Assembly: GCA_903907475.1 (NCBI GenBank)
Contig: CAIVOB010000195.1
Coordinates: 1-10,534, forward strand
Length of the DNA stretch: 10,534 nt
Direction: 5' to 3'
Origin: Candidatus Omnitrophota bacterium
GTDB taxonomy: Bacteria > Omnitrophota > Gorgyraeia > Gygaellales > Profunditerraquicolaceae
Position 1 is the stretch's first letter, and each line of letters starts with the position of its first letter. The position numbers were made by a program, and so were the translations under genes. The notes under the pieces were generated by a model, which worked only from the letters and a program-made list of their open reading frames with translations, ran no database searches and had not been told where the DNA came from. Of the stretch, positions 6,651 through 10,534 are shown piece after piece.

Positions 6651-7433
6651 TTAATTAACCTCGTCTTTCACTAAATCTACTAACTGCTTGACAATATCCG
6701 GAATCTCTCCTGTCAAGATCTGCCCGCCGACTCTAGGCGTGGGTGTAAAAATCTTCACCACCTGAGTAGGAGAACCGCATAAACCAATCTGCTGCGGGTC
6801 TAATGTTAATTCCTTTTGCGTCAAGATCGTAATTTTAGCACTTTTCGCCTTCATTAAACCGCGCAATGAAGGAACCCGCGGTTCATTAATTTCTTTGACC
6901 ACCGTTAAAAGCGCCGGAAGCGGAGTTTCAATAATCTCATACCCCTCTTCTAACATTCTTTCCACGCGCATTAATTTATCGCTGGCTTCCTCAACTTTTT
7001 TCACATAGGTAACCTGTGGAATATTTAAATGCGTCGATATTCCCGGGCCGACTTGAGCCGTATCTCCGTCCGAAGCCTGTTTACCGCAAATAATTAAATC
7101 AAAAGCCCCCAACTTCTTTATCGCCCCGGCTAAAGTATAACTTGTCGCCCAGGTATCACTTCCGGCAAAAGCCCGGTCACAAACTAAAAATCCATCATCG
7201 GCCCCCATGGAAATTGCTTCGCGTAACGCCGCATCTGCCTGGGGTGGGCCCATCGTAAGAATCGAAATTTTACCCCCAAATCTTTCCTTAAGCCGCAGCG
7301 CTTCTTCAATCGCGTACATATCAAAAGGATTAATAATCGACTTTACTCCTTCGCGAATCAGCGTATTGGTCTCCGGATTAATTCTCACTTCCGTTGTTTC
7401 CGGAACCTGTTTTATACAAACAATTATATTCAT
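6651..7433 (-). CDS. etfB: Electron-transfer flavoprotein beta subunit
   Basis: Partner of EtfA, 260 residues, the usual EtfB length. Visible family motifs are the start NIIVCIKQVPET, INPFDMYAIEEALRLKE (34-50), MGPPQA (61-66), the SDTWATSYTLA stretch (92-102) and CGKQASDGDTAQVGP (116-130). In ordinary ETFs such as the human one, the last region reads differently and binds AMP. The DGDTAQVGP form is typical of clostridial-type ETFs that bind a second FAD and NADH. That, with the ferredoxin domain on EtfA and the acyl-CoA dehydrogenase upstream, supports a bifurcating or confurcating role; this is an inference. ATG 7433 is preceded by GGGGA at suitable spacing. The gap to the upstream gene holds an octamer repeat. 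Confidence 0.96.
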   Translation of the reverse strand: MNIIVCIKQVPETTEVRINPETNTLIREGVKSIINPFDMYAIEEALRLKERFGGKISILTMGPPQADAALREAISMGADDGFLVCDRAFAGSDTWATSYTLAGAIKKLGAFDLIICGKQASDGDTAQVGPGISTHLNIPQVTYVKKVEEASDKLMRVERMLEEGYEIIETPLPALLTVVKEINEPRVPSLRGLMKAKSAKITILTQKELTLDPQQIGLCGSPTQVVKIFTPTPRVGGQILTGEIPDIVKQLVDLVKDEVN

Positions 7434-7454
7434 TATTTTCCCCAGCCTTGACTT

Positions 7455-7502
7455 TGTTTTTCTGTTTTTCTGTTTTTCTGTTTTTCTGTTTTTCTGTTTT
7501 TC
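7455..7502. repeat. Six tandem copies of an 8-base unit
   Basis: TGTTTTTC is repeated six times without a mismatch (GAAAAACA on the transcribed strand), filling nearly half of the 102-base gap between the acyl-CoA dehydrogenase and etfB. It ends about 20 bases before the etfB start codon and lies upstream of its GGGGA. The rest of the gap is also purine-rich on the transcribed strand. The array is not translated in any likely gene. It looks like a microsatellite that can change copy number by slippage. Confidence 0.95.
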
Positions 7503-7535
7503 CTATCTTCTATCTACTAATCACTCTCTAATCCG

Positions 7536-8687
7536 TCACTTCGCCATTTCCTTAATTAATTTTAAAGCTATAATTCCCCGCTGCACCTGATTGGTCCCTT
7601 CATAAATCTGGGTAATCTTAGCATCGCGGACATATTTCTCAATCGGATAATCCTTCATATAACCGTAACCGCCGAATAATTGCAGGGCATCAACCGTCAC
7701 CCTCATCGCGACGTCAGAGGCATACATCTTGGCCATCGCGGATTCCTTAGCCACATCTTTGATCCCGGCATCCACCATTCTCGCCGTTGAATAAACTAAA
7801 CCCCGCGCCGCTTCCACTTCCGTCGCCATATCCGCTAACATCCACTGAATTCCCTGAAAAGAAGAAATCGATTTTCCAAATTGCACTCTTTCGCGCACAT
7901 ATTTTACTGCCAATTCCAAAGCACCTTGGGCAATCCCTAAAGCCTGCGCCGCAACACCGGGACGCGACATATCAAAAGTCCGCATCGTGACAATAAAACC
8001 CATACCTTCCTTAGAAAGTAAATTCGCCGCCGGAATTTTACAATCGGTAAAAATTAATTCTCGAGTGCTCGAGGCGCGAATCCCGAATTTATCTTCTTTT
8101 TTACCAAAAGTAAAACCCGGAGTGCCTTTTTCCACGATAAACGCCGAAGCTCCCCGCGGGCCCTTAGATTTATCAGTCATGGCAATCACAACATAAGTTT
8201 CCGCATCCCCACCATTAGTAATAAAATGCTTTAAACCGTTTAAAATATAGTGATCGCCTTCTTTTTTCGCAGTTGTCTTAATGGCAGAAGCATCCGATCC
8301 GGCTTCCGGCTCGGTAATCGCAAACGCCGCGACCTTTTTCCCGCTCGCTAAAACCGGTAAATATTTTTTCTTCTGTTCATCGGTACCGAACAAAACAATC
8401 GGAAAAGTCCCTAATGCGCTGGCGGCATAACAAACCGCGATTCCACCGCAAGCCCGGGAAAATTCTTCCGTAGCCAAACATAAATTAAAAACACTGGTCG
8501 CGAAACCACCGTACTCCTCAGGAATAAACAAACCAAACATATCCGACTCGCCCATGACCTTTAAAACTTCCCAAGGATACTCTTCGCTAATATCATATTT
8601 AGCCGCCACCGGGCGGATCTTATCTTCGGCAATCTTATGCGCCAGGTCCTTAATCATTTTTTGTTCATCAGTCAACAAATAATCCAT
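7536..8687 (-). CDS. Acyl-CoA dehydrogenase (Bcd/CarC-like)
   Basis: FAD-dependent dehydrogenase interconverting an acyl-CoA and its 2-enoyl-CoA, exchanging electrons with the Etf encoded next to it. At 383 residues it has full family length. Signatures are the FAD/substrate motif AFAITEPEAGSD (121-132), RVQFGKSISSFQGIQ (267-281), QLFGGYGYMKDYPIEKYVRD (336-355) and IYEGTNQVQRG (361-371), where E363 is the catalytic base as in short- and medium-chain enzymes. The order dehydrogenase-etfB-etfA matches bcd-etfB-etfA clusters and carCDE. The substrate cannot be read from the sequence: butyryl-CoA, a branched or an aromatic acyl-CoA are all possible. No thiolase, crotonase or CoA-transferase is in view. 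AGGAGG lies six bases before ATG 8687, and a promoter precedes it. Confidence 0.96.
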   Translation of the reverse strand: MDYLLTDEQKMIKDLAHKIAEDKIRPVAAKYDISEEYPWEVLKVMGESDMFGLFIPEEYGGFATSVFNLCLATEEFSRACGGIAVCYAASALGTFPIVLFGTDEQKKKYLPVLASGKKVAAFAITEPEAGSDASAIKTTAKKEGDHYILNGLKHFITNGGDAETYVVIAMTDKSKGPRGASAFIVEKGTPGFTFGKKEDKFGIRASSTRELIFTDCKIPAANLLSKEGMGFIVTMRTFDMSRPGVAAQALGIAQGALELAVKYVRERVQFGKSISSFQGIQWMLADMATEVEAARGLVYSTARMVDAGIKDVAKESAMAKMYASDVAMRVTVDALQLFGGYGYMKDYPIEKYVRDAKITQIYEGTNQVQRGIIALKLIKEMAK

Positions 8688-8747
8688 TTCTTCCTCCTGT
8701 AGTAAAACTTTAAAAATTCACTAAACTTAAAAAATTACAGTCAAAAA

Positions 8748-8775
8748 ATTATAACATACAAATTAGATTTTACAA
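8748..8775 (-). promoter_or_regulatory. Extended -10 promoter for the acyl-CoA dehydrogenase-etf unit
   Basis: On the minus strand TATAAT (8748-8753) is preceded by TG with one base between (TGTTATAAT), an extended -10 box. Sixteen bases further upstream is TTGTAA (8770-8775), a 4 of 6 match to the -35 consensus that overlaps the stop codon of the acetyltransferase gene. Transcription would start near 8741, giving a leader of about 54 bases ending in AGGAGG. Read-through from glgC is also possible, since no terminator is seen between. Confidence 0.5.
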
Positions 8776-9219
8776 TACTTTTAAGAGGGCGATCTCCTGA
8801 CAATTAGGAAATTTGCAGCAATTAATGCACTCCGCCCAGATTTTATGCGGCAATGCGGCGTGTTCAATTTTCTTAAAACCCAGTTTTTTAAAAAATCCCG
8901 GCTGATAAGACAACGCAAAAATCTTCTTTGCTCCTAGAACCTCTGCCTCCGCCAAACAAGCTAACGCTAAATCCCGCCCAATTCCCCGGCCTTGTTTATT
9001 TTTGGCGACCGCCAAAGATTTAATTTCCGCCAAATCATCCCAGGAGATGTGCAAAGCCGCGCAACCTAATAACTTCCCCTTCTCATCATAAACCCAAAAA
9101 TCACGCAGATGCTCATAAAGTTCATTGAGCGCGCGCGGCAACATCGTACCGGCTTTCGCAAATCCGGCAATTAACTCTTGAATTTGTTTAATATCCTTAA
9201 TTTTAGCTTTTCTGATCAT
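8770..9219 (-). CDS. GNAT N-acetyltransferase, short N-acetylglutamate synthase-like
   Basis: Acetyl-CoA-dependent N-acetyltransferase, 149 residues, a single GNAT domain. The acetyl-CoA loop is QGRGIG (76-81) after the strand EIKSLAVAKNK (65-75), and YQPGFFKKLGF (105-115) is the usual motif B. The C-terminal tail KIWAEC..CC.KFPNC (126-140) with Cys131, 134, 135 and 140 resembles short bacterial N-acetyltransferases annotated as N-acetylglutamate synthase (first step of arginine synthesis). The substrate is therefore a guess, and no arginine gene is nearby to support it. The Cys group might bind a metal. The start at 9219 is 9 bases after the glgC stop, with AGGA overlapping that stop, so it is in an operon with glgC. 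Its stop codon overlaps the -35 region of the next promoter. Confidence 0.88.
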   Translation of the reverse strand: MIRKAKIKDIKQIQELIAGFAKAGTMLPRALNELYEHLRDFWVYDEKGKLLGCAALHISWDDLAEIKSLAVAKNKQGRGIGRDLALACLAEAEVLGAKKIFALSYQPGFFKKLGFKKIEHAALPHKIWAECINCCKFPNCQEIALLKVL

Positions 9220-9228
9220 TGATTTTTC

Positions 9229-10452
9229 CTATTTAATCTCCGTCCCTTTAGCAACCACTACGATCCCCGACTCGCTGACAAAAAATCTTTTTTTATCTTC
9301 TTCACGGTTAAAACCAATAATCATCCCCGGGGGGATACTGACATCCTTATCAATAATGGCGCGTTTAATTTTGGCGTGACGGCCGACATTAACACTTTCC
9401 ATTAAAATCGAATCATAGACTTCGGAAAAACTATTTATCCTGACATTAGGCGAAAGTATTGAGCGCTGCACGCGTCCTCCGGAAACCACACAACCTTCCG
9501 AAACAATTGAATCCAGCACCAACCCCACGCGGCCCTCTTCTTTATCACCGGAGTGCACCGTCTTCACCGGCGGATACTGTTCCTGAAAAGTTCGAATCAA
9601 CCACTCTTGATCATAAAGATTAAATACCGGATTAACTTGAATGAGCTCCATATTCGCCTCATAATAAGCATCAATCGTTCCGATATCCCGCCAATATTCC
9701 TCGTTGCGATCTTTATCACGAAAATTATAAGCCACGACCTTCATTCCTTTTTTAAGCATCTGCGGAATAATATCCTTACCGAAATCGTGAGAAGATTTAC
9801 TATTCTTAGCATCCTCCAACAACTCCTGCATCAAAACCGACTGCTTAAAAACATAAATCCCCATCGAGCCGAAAATTTTATCCGACTTACCGGGAATCGT
9901 TTTGGGATTGGCAGGTTTTTCATGAAATCCGGTCACCCGGCCATCCGCATCCGCCTCCACCACTCCTAAATGCCGCGACTTAGATTTATCAATCTCCACT
10001 ACTCCGACCGTTAAATCCGCATCCTGTTCCCGATGCACATCAATCATGGAATAATAATTCATCTTATAGATATGGTCCCCGGCTAAAATTAAAACTTCAT
10101 CCGGGCGATCCATCTCTAAAGCATAAAGATTCTGATAAATTGCATCCGCCGTTCCAAGATACCAAGAGTCCCCAATGCGCTGTTGCGCCGGCAATAACTC
10201 GATAAATTGCCCTAACTCCGAAGGCAAAAAATTCCAACCCAAACGAATATGTCTTTGTAAAGAAGCGGATTTATACTGCGTAAGAATATAAATTTTACGC
10301 AATCCGGAATTAATACAATTACTTAAAGTAAAATCAATAATCCGGTAAATTCCTCCGAAAGGAACCGCCGGTTTAGTGCGGTCTTTGGTTAAAGGTAACA
10401 GGCGTTCACCTTTTCCACCCGCCATAATAAAAGTTAAAACTTTACGCATCAT
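9229..10452 (-). CDS. glgC: Glucose-1-phosphate adenylyltransferase (ADP-glucose pyrophosphorylase)
   Basis: Makes ADP-glucose and pyrophosphate from ATP and glucose-1-phosphate, the committed step of bacterial glycogen synthesis. 407 residues, normal length. The nucleotidyltransferase domain shows AGGKGERLLPLTKDRTKPAV (11-30), GTADAIYQN (100-108), LAGDHIY with the metal-binding D126, FHEKPANP (176-183, K179 for glucose-1-phosphate), and YWRDIGT (253-259). From about residue 305 the left-handed beta-helix domain follows (hexapeptide-like IVSEGCVVSGG, SILSPNVRI, IIDKDVSIPPG), used for tetramer assembly and allosteric control. Two ATGs stand side by side (10452 and 10449). The first is chosen because it overlaps the upstream stop as ATGA and a GGAG lies ten bases before it. 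No glgA or glgB is in the window. Confidence 0.97.
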   Translation of the reverse strand: MMRKVLTFIMAGGKGERLLPLTKDRTKPAVPFGGIYRIIDFTLSNCINSGLRKIYILTQYKSASLQRHIRLGWNFLPSELGQFIELLPAQQRIGDSWYLGTADAIYQNLYALEMDRPDEVLILAGDHIYKMNYYSMIDVHREQDADLTVGVVEIDKSKSRHLGVVEADADGRVTGFHEKPANPKTIPGKSDKIFGSMGIYVFKQSVLMQELLEDAKNSKSSHDFGKDIIPQMLKKGMKVVAYNFRDKDRNEEYWRDIGTIDAYYEANMELIQVNPVFNLYDQEWLIRTFQEQYPPVKTVHSGDKEEGRVGLVLDSIVSEGCVVSGGRVQRSILSPNVRINSFSEVYDSILMESVNVGRHAKIKRAIIDKDVSIPPGMIIGFNREEDKKRFFVSESGIVVVAKGTEIK

Positions 10453-10534
10453 TTAAGAAATGCTCCGGTAATGCCGTGGCGCATCATCATCACGGCGATT
10501 GCTGCTAATAAGATGTACATAATTTTTGAAAATG
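10449..10534 (-). CDS. 3' end of an unidentified membrane-protein gene
   Basis: The last 27 codons of a gene that runs off the right edge, ending in a TGA that overlaps the glgC start as ATGA. The tail has a hydrophobic stretch (MYILLAAIAVMMM) followed by RHGITGAFLK, which looks like a final membrane helix and a short cytoplasmic end. The pattern faintly recalls the C-terminus of LivM-type branched-chain amino acid ABC permeases (hydrophobic helix, then R-x-x-G-hydrophobic-x-G), but this is too little to name it. The tight overlap and the GGAG for glgC within this tail suggest an operon with translational coupling. Confidence 0.6.
   Translation of the reverse strand, partial: FSKIMYILLAAIAVMMMRHGITGAFLK

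Noticed and set aside
7455..7502. Octamer repeat considered as a CRISPR array or a coding repeat.
   Set aside because: The copies are directly adjacent with no spacers, and the unit of eight does not keep a reading frame.
9553..9969. A 138-codon open frame on the plus strand opposite glgC, and similar antisense frames opposite smc, etfA, etfB and the dehydrogenase.
   Set aside because: They are antisense to strongly recognisable genes and show no domain motif. They are by-products of the codon use of the real genes.

Overview
The window looks like a piece of a chromosome from an uncultivated anaerobic bacterium. The moderately AT-rich composition, the style of the GAF-GGDEF protein, the short type IV pilin-like gene and the ferredoxin-fused electron-transfer flavoprotein would all suit Omnitrophota (former OP3) or a relative. 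That placement is an inference from general resemblance and is not proven by any marker gene here. There is no sign of a prophage, insertion sequence, CRISPR array, rRNA or tRNA.

Layout. A GAF-GGDEF diguanylate cyclase (162-1328) is the only clear gene on the plus strand. It faces smc (1337-4570, minus) tail to tail with an 8-base gap. Everything else reads on the minus strand, so the genes are transcribed from right to left. From the right edge these are: the 3' end of an unidentified membrane-protein gene (10449-10534), glgC overlapping it by ATGA (9229-10452), a GNAT acetyltransferase (8770-9219), then, after a promoter, an acyl-CoA dehydrogenase (7536-8687), etfB (6651-7433), etfA with an N-terminal two-cluster ferredoxin domain (5447-6649) and a pilin-like gene (5028-5438). 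A second promoter, a perfect TTGACA-17-TATAAT, then starts a unit made of a 57-residue excisionase-type HTH protein (4687-4860) and smc.

How the genes work together. The acyl-CoA dehydrogenase, EtfB and EtfA very probably form one flavin-based complex. The ferredoxin fusion on EtfA and the EtfB sequence point to the electron-bifurcating or confurcating class (as in caffeyl-CoA reductase CarCDE, butyryl-CoA dehydrogenase/Etf and the LctBCD lactate dehydrogenase), linking NADH, ferredoxin and an enoyl-CoA/acyl-CoA couple. GlgC makes ADP-glucose for glycogen. The GNAT enzyme resembles short N-acetylglutamate synthases.

Most notable observations. (1) The SMC protein has normal heads and two coiled-coil arms of equal, normal length, but the usual hinge domain of about 150 residues is replaced by about 60 residues with no recognisable hinge. 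(2) The gap between the HTH gene and smc can fold, on the transcribed strand only, into a compact three-way junction followed by a hairpin touching the smc ribosome binding site, which makes it a candidate cis-regulatory RNA. (3) The diguanylate cyclase has a strong promoter-like sequence ending right at an in-frame ATG, suggesting a leaderless message. (4) Six exact copies of an octamer lie between the acyl-CoA dehydrogenase and etfB.
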